Below are positions 46,038-60,300 of a DNA stretch of 64,000 nucleotides, piece after piece. Numbering within the stretch: position 1 is the stretch's first letter; every line of letters begins with the position of its first letter. The stretch comes from Lepidurus packardi (lineage: Eukaryota; Arthropoda; Branchiopoda; Notostraca; Triopsidae). Under the pieces are notes generated by a model. The model searched no databases, was not told the origin of the DNA, and was given only the letters and a program-made list of their open reading frames with translations. Made by a program: the position numbers and the translations under genes. The stretch covers positions 434,001-498,000 of the forward strand of contig JAKZAN010000047.1 of NCBI GenBank assembly GCA_023053545.1. Direction: 5' to 3'.

Positions 46038-49000
46038 CCGTAAGAAATTAATTAAGGAATTAATTCAGTCCGTAAGGAATTAAATCAGTCCGTAAGGAAT
46101 TATTTCAGTATGTAAGGAAATAATTCAGTCCGTAAGTAATTAATTCAGTCCGTAAGGAATAACTTCAGTACGTAAAGAAATAATTCAGTCCGAAATGGAT
46201 TAATTAAGTCCGTAATGAATTAATTCAGTCCGTAAGGAATTAATAAAATCCGTACGGAATTAATTCAGACCGTTAGGAATTAATTAAGTACGTAAGGAAT
46301 TAATTCAGTCCGTAAGGAATTCATTCAGTCCGTAAGTAGTTAATTCAGTAAGAAAGGAATTCAATAAATCCTAAAGAATTAATTCAGTCAGTAAGGAATT
46401 AATTCAGTCCGTAAGGAATTAACTCAGTCCGTAATCGATTAATTAAGTCCGTAAGGAATTAATTCAGTCCGTATGAAATTAATTCAGTCCGTAAGGAATT
46501 AATTCAGTCCGTAAGGAATTAATTCAGTCAGTAAGGAATTAATTCAGTCCGTAAGGAATTAATTCAGTCCGTAATCGATTAATTAAGTCCGTAAGGAATT
46601 AATTCAGTCCGTAAGGAATTATTTCAGTCCGTAATTAATTATTCAGTCCGTAGGGAATTATTTCAGTCCGTAATTAATTAATTCATTCCTTACGGAACTA
46701 ATTAAGTCCATAAGGAATTAATTCAGTCTTTAGGGAATTAATTCAGTCCGTAAAGAATTAATTCAGTCCGTAAGGAATTAATTCAGTTCGTAAGGAATTA
46801 ATTCAGTCCGTAAGGAATTAATAAAATCCGTACGGAATTAATTCAGACCGTAAGGAATTAATTAAGTACGTAAGGAATTAATTAAGTCCGTAAGGAATTA
46901 ATTCAGTCCGTAAGGAATTAATTCAGTCCGTAAGGAATTAATTCAGTCAGTAAGGAATTAATTCAGTCCGTAAGGAATTAATTCAGTCCGTAAGGAATTA
47001 ATTCAGTCCGTAAGGATTTCATTCAGTCCGTAAGGTATAAATTCAGTCCGTAAGGAATTAATTCAGTCCGTAAGGAATTAATTCAGTCCGTAAGGAATTA
47101 ATTCAGTCCGTAAGGAATTAATTCAGTCCGTAAGATATTAATTCAGTCCGTAAGGAATTATTTCAGTCCTTAATTAATTAATTCATTCCTTACGGAACTA
47201 ATTAAGTCCATAAGGAATTAATTCAGTCTTTAAGGAATTAATTCAGTCCGTAAAGAATTAATTCAGTCCGTAAGGAATTAATTCAGTTCGTAAGGAATTA
47301 ATTCAGTCCGTAAGGAATTAATAAAATCCGTACGGAATTAAATCAGACCGTAAGGAATTAATTAAGTACGTAAGGAATTAATTAAGTCCGTAAGGAATTA
47401 ATTCAGTCCGTAAGGAATTAATTCAGTCCGTAAGGAATTAATAAAATCCGTACGGAATTAATTCAGACCGTAAGGAATTAATAAAGTACGTAAGGAATTA
47501 ATTAAGTCCGAAAGGAATTAATTCAGTCCGTAAGGAATTAATTCAGTCTGTAACGAATTAATTCAGTCCGTAAGGAATTAATTCAGTCAGTAAGGAATTA
47601 ATTCAGTCCGTAAGGAATTAATTCAGTCCGTAAGGAATTAATTCAGTCCGTAAGGATTTAATTCAGTCCGTCAGGTATTAATTCAGTCCGTAAGGAATTA
47701 ATTCAGTCCGTAAGGATTTAATTCAGTCCGTAAGGTATTAATTCAGTCCGTAAGGAATTAATTCAGTCCGTAAGGAATTAATTCAGTCTGTAATGGATTA
47801 ATTAAGTCCGTAATGAATAAATTCAGTCCGTAAGGAATTAATAAAATCCGTACGGAATTAATTCAGTTCGTAAGGAATTTATTCAGTCCGTAAGGAATTA
47901 ATAAAATCCGTACGGAATTAATTCAGTCCGTAAGGAATTAATAAAATCCGTACGGAATTAATTCAGACCGTAAGGAATTAATTAAGTACGTAAGGAATTA
48001 ATTAAGTCCGTAAGGAATTAATTCAGTCCGTAATGAATTAATTCAGTCCGTATGAAATTAATTCAGTCCGTAAGAAATTAATTAAGGAATTAATTCAGTC
48101 CGTAAGGAATTAAATCAGTCCGTAAGGAATTATTTCAGTATGTAAGGAAATAATTCAGTCCGTAAGTAATTAATTCAGTCCGTAAGGAATAACTTCAGTA
48201 CGTAAAGAAATAATTCAGTCCGAAATGGATTAATTAAGTCCGTAATGAATTAATTCAGTCCGTAAGGAATTAATAAAATCCGTACGGAATTAATTCAGAC
48301 CGTAAGGAATTAATTAAGTACGTAAGGAATTAATTCAGTCCGTAAGGAATTCATTCAGTCCGTAAGTAGTTAATTCAGTAAGAAAGGAATTCAATAAATC
48401 CTAAAGAATTAATTCAGTCAGTAAGGAATTAATTCAGTCCGTAAGGAATTAACTCAGTCCGTAATCGATTAATTAAGTCCGTAAGGAATTAATTCAGTCC
48501 GTATGAAATTAATTCAGTCCGTAAGGAATTAATTCAGTCCGTAAGGAATTAATTCAGTCAGTAAGGAATTAATTCAGTCCGTAAGGAATTAATTCAGTCC
48601 GTAATCGATTAATTAAGTCCGTAATGAATTAATTCAGTCCGTATGAAATTAATTCAGTCCGTAAGGAATTAACTCAGTCCGTAAGGAATTAATTCAGTCC
48701 GTAAGGAATTATTTCAGTCCGTAATTAATTATTCAGTCCGTAGGGAATTATTTCAGTCCGTAATTAATTAATTCATTCCTTACGGAACTAATTAAGTCCA
48801 TAAGGAATTAATTCAGTCTTTAGGGAATTAATTCAGTCCGTAAAGAATTAATTCAGTCCGTAAGGAATTAATTCAGTTCGTAAGGAATTAATTCAGTCCG
48901 TAAGGAATTAATAAAATCCGTACGGAATTAATTCAGACCGTAAGGAATTAATTAAGTACGTAAGGAATTAATTAAGTCCGTAAGGAATTAATTCAGTCCG

Positions 49001-49886
49001 TAAGGAATTAATTCAGTCCGTAAGGAATTAATTCAGTCAGTAAGGAATTAATTCAGTCCGTAAGGAATTAATTCAGTCCGTAAGGAATTAATTCAGTCCG
49101 TAAGGATTTCATTCAGTCCGTAAGGTATAAATTCAGTCCGTAAGGAATTAATTCAGTCCGTAAGGAATTAATTCAGTCCGTAAGGAATTAATTCAGTCCG
49201 TAAGGAATTAATTCAGTCCGTAAGATATTAATTCAGTCCGTAAGGAATTATTTCAGTCCTTAATTAATTAATTCATTCCTTACGGAACTAATTAAGTCCA
49301 TCAGGAATTAATTCAGTCTTTAAGGAATTAATTCAGTCCGTAAAGAATTAATTCAGTCCGTAAGGAATTAATTCAGTTCGTAAGGAATTAATTCTGTCCG
49401 TAATTAATTAATAAAATCCGTACGGAATTAATTCAGACCGTAAGGAATTAATTAAGTACGTAAGGAATTAATTAAGTCCGTAAGGAATTAATTCAGTCCG
49501 TAAGGAATTAATTCAGTCCGTAAGGAATTAATTCAGTCAGTAAGGAATTAATTCAGTCCGTAAGGAATTAATTCAGTCCGTAAGGAATTAATTCAGTCCG
49601 TAAGGATTTCATTCAGTCCGTAAGGTATAAATTCAGTCCGTAAGGAATTAATTCAGTCCTTAAGGAATTAATTCACTCCGTAAGGAATTAATTCAGTCCG
49701 TAAGGAATTAATTCAGTCCGTAAGGAATAAGTTCAGTACGTAAGGAATTAATTCAGTCCGTAATCGATTAATTAAGTCCGTAATGAATTAATTCAGTCCG
49801 TATGAAATTAATTCAGTCCGTAAGGAATTAATTAAGGAATTAATTCAGTCCGTAAGGAATTAATTCAGTCCGTAAGGAATTATTTC
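46038..49886. repeat. Shortened copies of the 4.2-4.3-kb unit
   Basis: The next marker follows after only 2,030 bp (48,068), and the following unit grades into another family by 49,887. The copy from 46,038 keeps the 59-bp cassette (near 46,330) and two inverted monomers (46,686 and 47,186), then passes directly into TCTGTAATGG-type monomers, as if about 2.1 kb had been lost. The copy from 48,068 keeps a cassette near 48,361 and inverted monomers at 48,776 and 49,276, and gains CACTCCG at 49,674. Confidence 0.75.
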
Positions 49887-52800
49887 AGTATGTAAGGAAA
49901 TAATTCAGTCCGTAAGTAATTAATTCAGTCCGTAAGGAATAACTTCAGTACGTAAAGAAATAATTCAGTCCGAAATGGATTAATTAAGTCCGTAATGAAT
50001 TAATTCAGTCCGTAAGGAATTAATAAAATCCGTACGGAATTAATTCAGACCGTAAGGAATTAATTAAGTACGTAAGGAATTAACTAAGTCCGAAAGGAAT
50101 TAATTCAGTCCGTAAGGAATTAATTCAGTCCGTAAGGATTTAATTCAGTCAGTAAGGAATTAATTCAGTCCGTAAGGAATTAATTCAGTCCGTAAGGAAT
50201 TAATTCAGTCCGTAAGGATTTAATTCAGTCCGTAAGGTATTAATTCAGTCCGTAAGGAATTAATTCAGTCCGTAAGGAATTAATTCAGTCTGTAATGGAT
50301 TAATTAAGTCCGTAATGAATAAATTCAGTCCGTAAGGAATTAATTAAATCCGTACGGAATTAATTCAGTTCGTAAGGAATTTATTTAGTCCGTAAGGAAT
50401 TAATAAAATCCGTACGGAATTAATTCAGTCCGTAAGGAATTAATAAAATCCGTACGGAATTAATTCAGACCGTAAGGAATTAATTAAGTACGTAAGGAAT
50501 TAATTAAGTCCGAAAGGAATTAATTCAGTCCGTAAGGAATTAATTTAGTCCGTAAGGAATTAATTCAGTCCGTAAGGAATTAATTCAGTCAGTAAGGAAT
50601 TAATTCAGTCCGTAAGGAATTAATTCAGTCCGTAAGGAAGTAATTCAGTCCGTAAGGATTTAATTCAGTCCGTAAGGTATTAATTCAGTCCGTAAGGAAT
50701 TTATTCAGTCCGTAAGGAATTAATAAAATCCGTACGGAATTAATTCAGTACGTAAGGAATTAATAAAATCCGTACGGAATTAATTCAGACCGTAAGGAAT
50801 TAATTAAGTACGTAAGGAATTAATTAAGTCCGTAAGGAATTAATTCAGTCCGTAAGGAATTAATTCAGTCCGTATGAAATTAATTCAGTCCGTAATCGAT
50901 TAATTAAGTCCGTAATGAATTAATTCAGTCCATATGAAATTAATTCAGTCCGTAAGGAATTAATTAAGGAATTAATTCAGTCCGTAAGGAATTAATTCAG
51001 TCCGTAAGGAATTATTTCAGTATGTAAGGAAATAATTCAGTCCGTAAGTAATTAATTCAGTCCGTAAGGAATAACTTCAGTACGTAAAGAAATAATTCAG
51101 TCCGTAATGGATTAATTAAGTCCGTAATGAATTAATTCAGTCCGTAAGGAATTAATAAAATCCGTACGGAATTAATTCAGAACGTAAGGAATTAATTAAG
51201 TACGTAAGGAATTAACTAAGTCCGAAAGGAATTAATTCAGTCCGTAAGGAATTAATTCAGTCCGTAAGGATTTAATTCAGACAGTAAGGAATTAATTCAG
51301 TCCGTAAGGAATTAATTCAGTCCGTAAGGAATTAATTCAGTCCGTAAGGAATTAATTCAGTCCGTAAGGAATTAATTCAGTCCGTAAGGATTTAATTCAG
51401 TCCGTAAGGTATTAATTCAGTCCGTAAGGAATTAATTCAGTCCGTAAGGAATTAATTCAGTCTGTAATGGATTAATTAAGTCCGTAATGAATAAATTCAG
51501 TCCGTAAGGAATTAATAAAATCCGTACGGAATTAATTCAGTTCGTAAGGAATTTATTTAGTCCGTAAGGAATTAATAAAATCCGTACGGAATTAATTCAG
51601 ACCGTAAGGAATTAATTAAGTACGTAAGGAATTAATTAAGTCCGAAAGGAATTAATTCAGTCCGTAAGGAATTAATTTAGTCCGTAAGGAATTAATTCAG
51701 TCCGTAAGGAATTAATTCAGTCAGTAAGGAATTAATTCAGTCCGTAAGGAATTAATTCAGTCCGTAAGGAATTAATTCAGTCCGTAAGGATTTAATTCAG
51801 TCCGTAAGGTATTAATTCAGTCCGTAAGGAATTTATTCAGTCCGTAAGGAATTAATAAAATCCGTACGGAATTAATTCAGTACGTAAGGAATTAATAAAA
51901 TCCGTACGGAATTAATTCAGACCGTAAGGAATTAATTAAGTACGTAAGGAATTAACTAAGTCCGTAAGGAATTAATTCAGTCCGTAAGGAATTAATTTAG
52001 TCCGTAAGGAATTAATTCAGTCCGTAATGAATTAATTCAGTCCGTATGAAATTAATTCAGTCCGTAAGGAATTAATTAAGGAATTAATTCAGTCCGTAAG
52101 GAATTAATTCAGTCCGTAAGGAATTATTTCAGTATGTAAGGAAATAATTCAGTCCGTAAGTAATTAATTCAGTCCGTAAGGAATAACTTCAGTACGTAAA
52201 GAAATAATTCAGTCCGTAATGGATTAATTAAGTCCGTAATGAATTAATTCAGTCCGTAAGGAATTAATAAAATCCGTACGGAATTAATTCAGACCGTAAG
52301 GAATTAATTAAGTACGTAAGGAATTAACTAAGTCCGAAAGGAATTAATTCAGTCCGTAAGGAATTAATTCAGTCCGTAAGGATTTAATTCAGTCAGTAAG
52401 GAATTAATTCAGTCCGTAAGGAATTAATTCAGTCCGTAAGGAATTAATTCAGTCCGTAAGGATTTAATTCAGTCCGTAAGGTATTAATTCAGTCCGTAAG
52501 GAATTAATTCAGTCCGTAAGGAATTAATTCAGTCTGTAATGGATTAATTAAGTCCGTAATGAATAAATTCAGTCCGTAAGGAATTAATAAAATCCGTACG
52601 GAATTAATTCAGTTCGTAAGGAATTTATTTAGTCCGTAAGGAATTAATAAAATCCGTACGGAATTAATTCAGTCCGTAAGGAATTAATAAAATCCGTACG
52701 GAATTAATTCAGACCGTAAGGAATTAATTAAGTACGTAAGGAATTAATCAAGTCCGAAAGGAATTAATTCAGTCCGTAAGGAATTAATTTAGTCCGTAAG

Positions 52801-54374
52801 GAATTAATTCAGTCCGTAAGGAATTAATTCAGTCAGTAAGGAATTAATTCAGTCCGTAAGGAATTAATTCAGTCCGTAAGGAATTAATTCAGTCCGTAAG
52901 GATTTAATTCAGTCCGAAAGGAATTAATTCAGTCCGTAAGGAATTAATTCAGTCCGTAAGGATTTAATTCAGTCAGTAAGGAATTAATTCAGTCCGTAAG
53001 GAATTAATTCAGTCCGTAAGGAATTAATTCAGTCCGTAAGGATTTAATTCAGTCCGTAAGGTATTAATTCAGTCCGTAAGGAATTAATTCAGTCCGTAAG
53101 GAATTAATTCAGTCCGTATGAAATTAATTCAGTCCGTAATCGATTAATTAAGTCCGTAATGAATTAATTCAGTCCGTATGAAATTAATTCAGTCCGTAAG
53201 GAATTAATTAAGGAATTAATTCAGTCCGTAAGGAATTAATTCAGTCCGTAAGGAATTATTTCAGTATGTAAGGAAATAATTCTGTCCGTAAGTAATTAAT
53301 TCAGTCCGTAAGGAATAACTTCAGTACGTAAAGAAATAATTCAGTCCGTAATGGATTAATTAAGTCCGTAATGAATTAATTCAGTCCGTAAGGAATTAAT
53401 AAAATCCGTACGGAATTAATTCAGACCGTAAGGAATTAATTAAGTACGTAAGGAATTAACTAAGTCCGAAAGGAATTAATTCAGTCCGTAAGGAATTAAT
53501 TCAGTCCGTAAGGATTTAATTCAGTCAGTAAGGAATTAATTCAGTCCGTAAGGAATTAATTCAGTCCGTAAGGAATTAATTCAGTCCGTAAGGATTTAAT
53601 TCAGTCCGTAAGGTATTAATTCAGTCCGTAAGGATTTAATTCAGTCCGTAAGGTATTAATTCAGTCCGTAAGGAATTAATTCAGTCCGTAAGGAATTAAT
53701 TCAGTCTGTAATGGATTAATTAAGTCCGTAATGAATAAATTCAGTCCGTAAGGAATTAATAAAATCCGTACGGAATTAATTCAGTTCGTAAGGAATTTAT
53801 TTAGTCCGTAAGGAATTAATAAAATCCGTACGGAATTAATTCAGACCGTAAGGAATTAATTAAGTACGTAAGGAATTAATTAAGTCCGAAAGGAATTAAT
53901 TCAGTCCGTAAGGAATTAATTTAGTCCGTAAGGAATTAATTCAGTCCGTAAGGAATTAATTCAGTCAGTAAGGAATTAATTCAGTCCGTAAGGAATTAAT
54001 TCAGTCCGTAAGGAATTAATTCAGTCCGTAAGGATTTAATTCAGTCCGTAAGGTATTAATTCAGTCCGTAAGGAATTTATTCAGTCCGTAAGGAATTAAT
54101 AAAATCCGTACGGAATTAATTCAGTACGTAAGGAATTAATAAAATCCGTACGGAATTAATTCAGACCGTAAGGAATTAATTAAGTACGTAAGGAATTAAT
54201 TAAGTCCGTAAGGAATTAATTCAGTCCGTAAGGAATTAATTTAGTCCGTAAGGAATTAATTCAGTCCGTAATGAATTAATTCAGTCCGTATGAAATTAAT
54301 TCAGTCCGTAAGGAATTAATTAAGGAATTAATTCAGTCCGTAAGGAATTAATTCAGTCCGTAAGGAATTATTTC
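49887..54374. repeat. Four tandem 1.1-kb higher-order units with alternating length
   Basis: The marker AGTATGTAAGG lies at 49,887, 51,019, 52,131, 53,263 and 54,375: spacings 1,132, 1,112, 1,132 and 1,112. Both lengths leave a remainder of 12 over the 20-bp grid because each unit contains one 12-bp truncated monomer (GGAATTAATTAA). The alternation makes 2,244 bp the larger repeat, with the two halves differing by one monomer. No inverted monomer is present here. Confidence 0.88.
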
Positions 54375-57300
54375 AGTATGTAAGGAAATAATTCAGTCCG
54401 TAAGTAATTAATTCAGTCCGTAAGGAATTAATTCAGTCCGTAAGGAATTAATTCAGTCTGTAATGGATTAATTAAGTCCGTAATGAATAAATTCAGTCCG
54501 TAAGGAATTAATAAAATCCGTACGGAATTAATTCAGTTCGTAAGGAATTTATTTAGTCCGTAAGGAATTAATTAAGTCCGTAAGGAATTAATTCAGTCCG
54601 TAAGGAATTAATTCAGTCCGTAAGGAATTAATTCAGTCAGTAAGGAATTAATTCAGTCCGTAAGGAATTAATTCAGTCCGTATGAAATTAATTCAGTCCG
54701 TAAGGAATTAACTCAGTCCGTAAGGAATTAATTCAGTCCGTAAGGAATTATTTCAGTCCGTAATTAATTAATTCAGTCCGTAAGGAATTATTTCAGTCCG
54801 TAATTAATTAATTCATTCCTTACGGAACTAATTAAGTCCATAAGGAATTAATTCAATCTGTAAGGATTTAATTAAGTCCGTAATGAATGAATTCAGTCCG
54901 TAAGGAATTAATTCAGTCTTTAAGGAATTAATTCAGTCCGTAAAGAATTAATTCAGTCCGTAAGGAATTAATTCAGTTCGTAAGGAATTAATAAAATCCG
55001 TACGGAATTAATTCAGTTCGTAAGGAATTTATTTAGTCCGTAAGGAATTAATTAAGTCCGTAAGGAATTAATTCAGTCCGTAAGGAATTAATTCAGTCCG
55101 TAAGGAATTAATTCAGTCAGTAAGGAATTAATTAAGTCCGTAATGAATTAATTCAGTCCGTATGAAATTAATTCAGTCCGTAAGGAATTAACTCAGTCCG
55201 TAAGGAATTAATTCAGTCCGTAAGGAATTATTTCAGTCCGTAATTAATTAATTCAGTCCGTAAGGAATTATTTCAGTCCGTAATTAATTAATTCATTCCT
55301 TACGGAACTAATTAAGTCCATAAGGAATTAATTCAATCTGTAAGGATTTAATTAAGTCCGTAATGAATTAATTCAGTCCGTAAGGAATTAATTCAGTCTT
55401 TAAGGAATTAATTCAGACCGTAAGGAATTAATTAAGTACGTAAGGAATTAATTAAGTCCGTAAGGAATTAATTCAGTCCGTAAGGAATTAATTCAGTCCG
55501 TAAGGAATTAATTCAGTCCGTAAGGAATTAATTCAGTCCGTAAGGAATTAATTCAGTCCGTAAGGAATAAGTTCAGTACGTTAGGAATTAATTCAGTCCG
55601 TAATCGATTAATTAAGTCCGTAATGAATTAATTCAGTCCGTATGAAATTAATTTAGTCCGTAATGAATTAATTCAGTCCGAAAGGAATTAATTAAGGAAT
55701 TAATTCAGTCCGTAAGGAATTAATTCAGTCCGTAAGGAATTAATTCAGTCCGTAAGGAATTATTTCAGTACGTAAGGAATTAATTCAGTCCTTAAGGAAT
55801 AACTTCAATACGTAAGGAAATAATTCAGTCTGTAATGGATTAATTAAGTCCGTAATGAATAAATTCAGTCCATAAGGAATTAATAAAATCCGTACGGAAT
55901 TAATTCAGATCGTAAGGAATTTATTCAGTCCGTAAGGAATTAATAAAATCCGTACGGAATTAATTCAGTCCGTAAGGAATTAATAAAATCCTTACGGAAT
56001 TAATTCAGACCGTAAGGAATTAATAAAGTACGTAAGGAATTAATTCAGTCCGTAAGGAATAAGTTCAGTACGTAAGGAATTAATTCAGTCCGTAATCGAT
56101 TAATTAAGTCCGTAATGAATTAATTCAGTCCGTAAGGAATTTATTCAGTCCGTAAGGAATTAATAAAATCCGTACGGAATTAATTCAGTTCGTAAGGAAT
56201 TTATTCAGTCCGTAAGGAATTAATAAAATCCGTATGGAATTAATTCAGTCCGTAAGGAATTAATAAAATCCGTACGGAATTAATTCAGACCGTAAGGAAT
56301 TAATAAAGTACGTAAGGAATTAATTAAGTCCGTAAGGAATTAATTCAGTCCGTAAGGAATTAATTCAGTCTGTAAGGAATTAATTCAGTCCGTAAGGAAT
56401 TAATTCAGTCCGAAAGGAATTAATTCAGTCCGTAAGGAATTAATTCAGTCCGTAAGGATTTAATTCAGTCAGTAAGGAATTAATTCAGTCCGTAAAGAAT
56501 TAATTCAGTCCGTAAGGAATTAATTCACTCCGTAAGGATTTAATTCAATCCGTAAGGTATTAATTCAGTCCGTATGGAATTAATTCAGTCCGTAAGGAAT
56601 TAATTCAGTCTGTAATGGATTAATTAAGTCCGTAATGAATAAATTCAGTCCGTAAGGAATTAATAAAATCCGTACGGAATTAATTCAGTTCGTAAGGAAT
56701 TTATTCAGTCCGTAAGGAATTAATAAAATCCGTACGGAATTAATTCAGTCCGCAAGGAATTAATAAAATCCGTACGGAATTAATTCAGACCGTAAGGAAT
56801 TAATTAAGTACGTAAGGAATTAATGAAGTCCGTAAGGAATTAATTCAGTCCGTAAGGAATTAATTCAGTCCGTAAGGAATTAATTCAGTCTGTAATGGAT
56901 AAATGGATTAAGTCTGTAATCGATTAATTAAGTCCGTAATGAATTAATTCAGTCCGTATGAAATTAATTCAGTCCGTAAGGAATTAATTAAGGAATTAAT
57001 TCAGTCCGTAAGGAATTAATTCAGTCCGTAAGGAATTATTTCAGTATGTAAGGAAATAATTCAGTCCGTAAGTAATTAATTCAGTCCGTAAGGAATAACT
57101 TCAGTACGTAAAGAAATAATTCAGTCCGAAATGGATTAATTAAGTCCGTAATGAATTAATTCAGTCCGTAAGGAATTAATAAAATCCGTACGGAATTAAT
57201 TCAGACCGTAAGGAATTAATTAAGTACGTAAGGAATTAATTAAGTCCGTAAGGAATTAATTCAGTCCGTAAGGAATTATTTTAGTCCGTAAGGAATTAAT

Positions 57301-60300
57301 TCAGTCCGTAAGGAATTAGTTCAGTCAACAAGGAATTAATTCAGTCCGTAAGGAATTAATTCAGTCCGTAAGGAATTAATTCAGTCCGTAAGGAATTAAT
57401 TCAGTCCGTAAGGAATTATTTCAGTACGTAAGGAATTAATTCAGTCCGTAAGGAATAACTTCAGTACATAAGGAAATAATTCAGTCCGTAATGGATTAAT
57501 TAAGTCCGTAATGAATTAATTCAGTGCGTAAGGAATTAATAAAATCCGTACGGAATTAATTCAGTCCGTAAGGAATTAATTCAGTCTGTAATGGATTAAT
57601 TAAGTCCGTAATCGATTAATTAAGTCCGTAATGAATTACTTCAGTCCGTATGAAATTAATTCAGTCCGTAAGGAATTAATTAAGGAATTAATTCAGTCCG
57701 TAAGGAATTATTTCAGTATGTAAGGAAATAATTCAGTCCGTAAGTAATTAATTCAGTCCGTAAGGAATAACTTCAGTACGTAAAGAAATAATTCAGTCCG
57801 AAATGGATTAATTAAGTCCGTAATGAATTAATTCAGTCCGTAAGGAATTAATAAAATCCGTACGGAATTAATTCAGACCGTAAGGAATTAATTAAGTACG
57901 TAAGGAATTAACTAAGTCCGAAAGGAATTAATTCAGTCCGTAAGGAATTAATTCAGTCCGTAAGGATTTAATTCAGTCAGTAAGGAATTAATTCAGTCCG
58001 TAAGGAATTAATTCAGTCCGTAAGGAATTAATTCAGTCCGTAAGGATTTAATTCAGTCCGTAAGGTATTAATTCAGTCCGTAAGGAATTAATTCAGTCCG
58101 TAAGGAATTAATTCAGTCTGTAATGGATTAATTAAGTCCGTAATGAATAAATTCAGTCCGTAAGGAATTAATAAAATCCGTACGGAATTAATTCAGTTCG
58201 TAAGGAATTTATTTAGTCCGTAAGGAATTAATAAAATCCGTACGGAATTAATTCAGTCCGTAAGGAATTAATAAAATCCGTACGGAATTAATTCAGACCG
58301 TAAGGAATTAATTAAGTACGTAAGGAATTAATTAAGTCCGAAAGGAATTAATTCAGTCCGTAAGGAATTAATTTAGTCCGTAAGGAATTAATTCAGTCCG
58401 TAAGGAATTAATTCAGTCAGTAAGGAATTAATTCAGTCCGTAAGGAATTAATTCAGTCCGTAAGGAATTAATTCAGTCCGTAAGGATTTAATTCAGTCCG
58501 TAAGGTATTAATTCAGTCCGTAAGGAATTTATTCAGTCCGTAAGGAATTAATAAAATCCGTACGGAATTAATTCAGTACGTAAGGAATTAATAAAATCCG
58601 TACGGAATTAATTCAGACCGTAAGGAATTAATTAAGTACGTAAGGAATTAATTAAGTCCGTAAGGAATTAATTCAGTCCGTAAGGAATTAATTTAGTCCG
58701 TAAGGAATTAATTCAGTCCGTAATGAATTAATTCAGTCCGTATGAAATTAATTCAGTCCGTAAGGAATTAATTAAGGAATTAATTCAGTCCGTAAGGAAT
58801 TAATTCAGTCCGTAAGGAATTATTTCAGTATGTAAGGAAATAATTCAGTCCGTAAGTAATTAATTCAGTCCGTAAGGAATAACTTCAGTACGTAAAGAAA
58901 TAATTCAGTCCGTAATGGATTAATTAAGTCCGTAATGAATTAATTCAGTCCGTAAGGAATTAATAAAATCCGTACGGAATTAATTCAGACCGTAAGGAAT
59001 TAATTAAGTACGTAAGGAATTAACTAAGTCCGAAAGGAATTAATTCAGTCCGTAAGGAATTAATTCAGTCCGTAAGGATTTAATTCAGTCAGTAAGGAAT
59101 TAATTCAGTCCGTAAGGAATTAATTCAGTCCGTAAGGAATTAATTCAGTCCGTAAGGATTTAATTCAGTCCGTAAGGTATTAATTCAGTCCGTAAGGAAT
59201 TAATTCAGTCCGTAAGGAATTAATTCAGTCTGTAATGGATTAATTAAGTCCGTAATGAATAAATTCAGTCCGTAAGCAATTAATAAAATCCGTACGGAAT
59301 TAATTCAGTTCGTAAGGAATTTATTCAGTCCGTAAGGAATTAATAAAATCCGTACGGAATTAATTCAGTCCATAAGGAATTAATAAAATCCGTACGGAAT
59401 TAATTCAGACCGTAAGGAATTAATTAAGTACGTAAGGAATTAATTAAGTCCGTAAGGAATTAATTCAGTCCGTAAGGAATTAATTTAGTCCGTAAGGAAT
59501 TAATTCAGTCCGTAAGGAATTAATTAAGTCAGTAAGGAATTAATTCAGTCCGTAAGGAATTAATTCAGTCCGTAAGGAATTAATTCAGTCCGTAAGGATT
59601 TAATTCAGTCCGTAAGGTATTAATTCAGTCCGTAAGGAATTAATTAAGTACGTAAGGAATTAATTAAGTCCGTAAGGAATTAATTCAGTCCGTAAGGAAT
59701 TAATTTAGTCCGTAAGGAATTAATTCAGTCCGTAATGAATTAATTCAGTCCGTATGAAATTAATTCAGTCCGTAAGGAATTAATTAAGGAATTAATTCAG
59801 TCCGTAAGGAATTAATTCAGTCCGTAAGGAATTATTTCAGTATGTAAGGAAATAATTCAGTCCGTAAGTAATTAATTCAGTCCGTAAGGAATAACTTCAG
59901 TACGTAAAGAAATAATTCAGTCCGTAATGGATTAATTAAGTCCGTAATGAATTAATTCAGTCCGTAAGGAATTAATAAAATCCGTACGGAATTAATTCAG
60001 ACCGTAAGGAATTAATTAAGTACGTAAGGAATTAATTCAGTCCGTAAGGAATTAATTCAGTCCGTAAGGAATTAATTCAGTCAGTAAGGAATTAATTCAG
60101 TCCGTAAGGAATTAATTCAGTCCGTAAGGAATTAATTCAGTCCGTAAGGATTTAATTCAGTCCGTAAGGTATTAATTCAGTCCGTAAGGAATTAATTCAG
60201 TCCGTAAGGAATTAATTCAGTCCGTATGAAATTAATTCAGTCCGTAAGGAATTAATTAAGGAATTAATTCAGTCCGTAAGGAATTAATAAAATCCGTACG

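Larger units (their letters stand above)
6097..55305 (-). repeat. Thirty-three inverted satellite monomers dispersed in the array
   Basis: TTCCTTACGG, the reverse complement of the canonical CCGTAAGGAA, starts at 6097, 6476, 7595, 8790, 9529, 11616, 12355, 15469, 16776, 17515, 20629, 21129, 22028, 22700, 23260, 23932, 24812, 26756, 27408, 30043, 31115, 31995, 35871, 38241, 38741, 42584, 43084, 46686, 47186, 48776, 49276, 54816 and 55296. Nearly all follow CCGTAATTAATT (CCTTAATTAATT at 38,741, 43,084, 47,186 and 49,276) and are followed by AATTAAGTCCATAA or CTAATTAAGTCCATAA. They are therefore copies of one or two founding inversions spread by duplication. Each makes a short inverted repeat (CCGTAA...TTACGG) able to form a hairpin. 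Confidence 0.9.
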
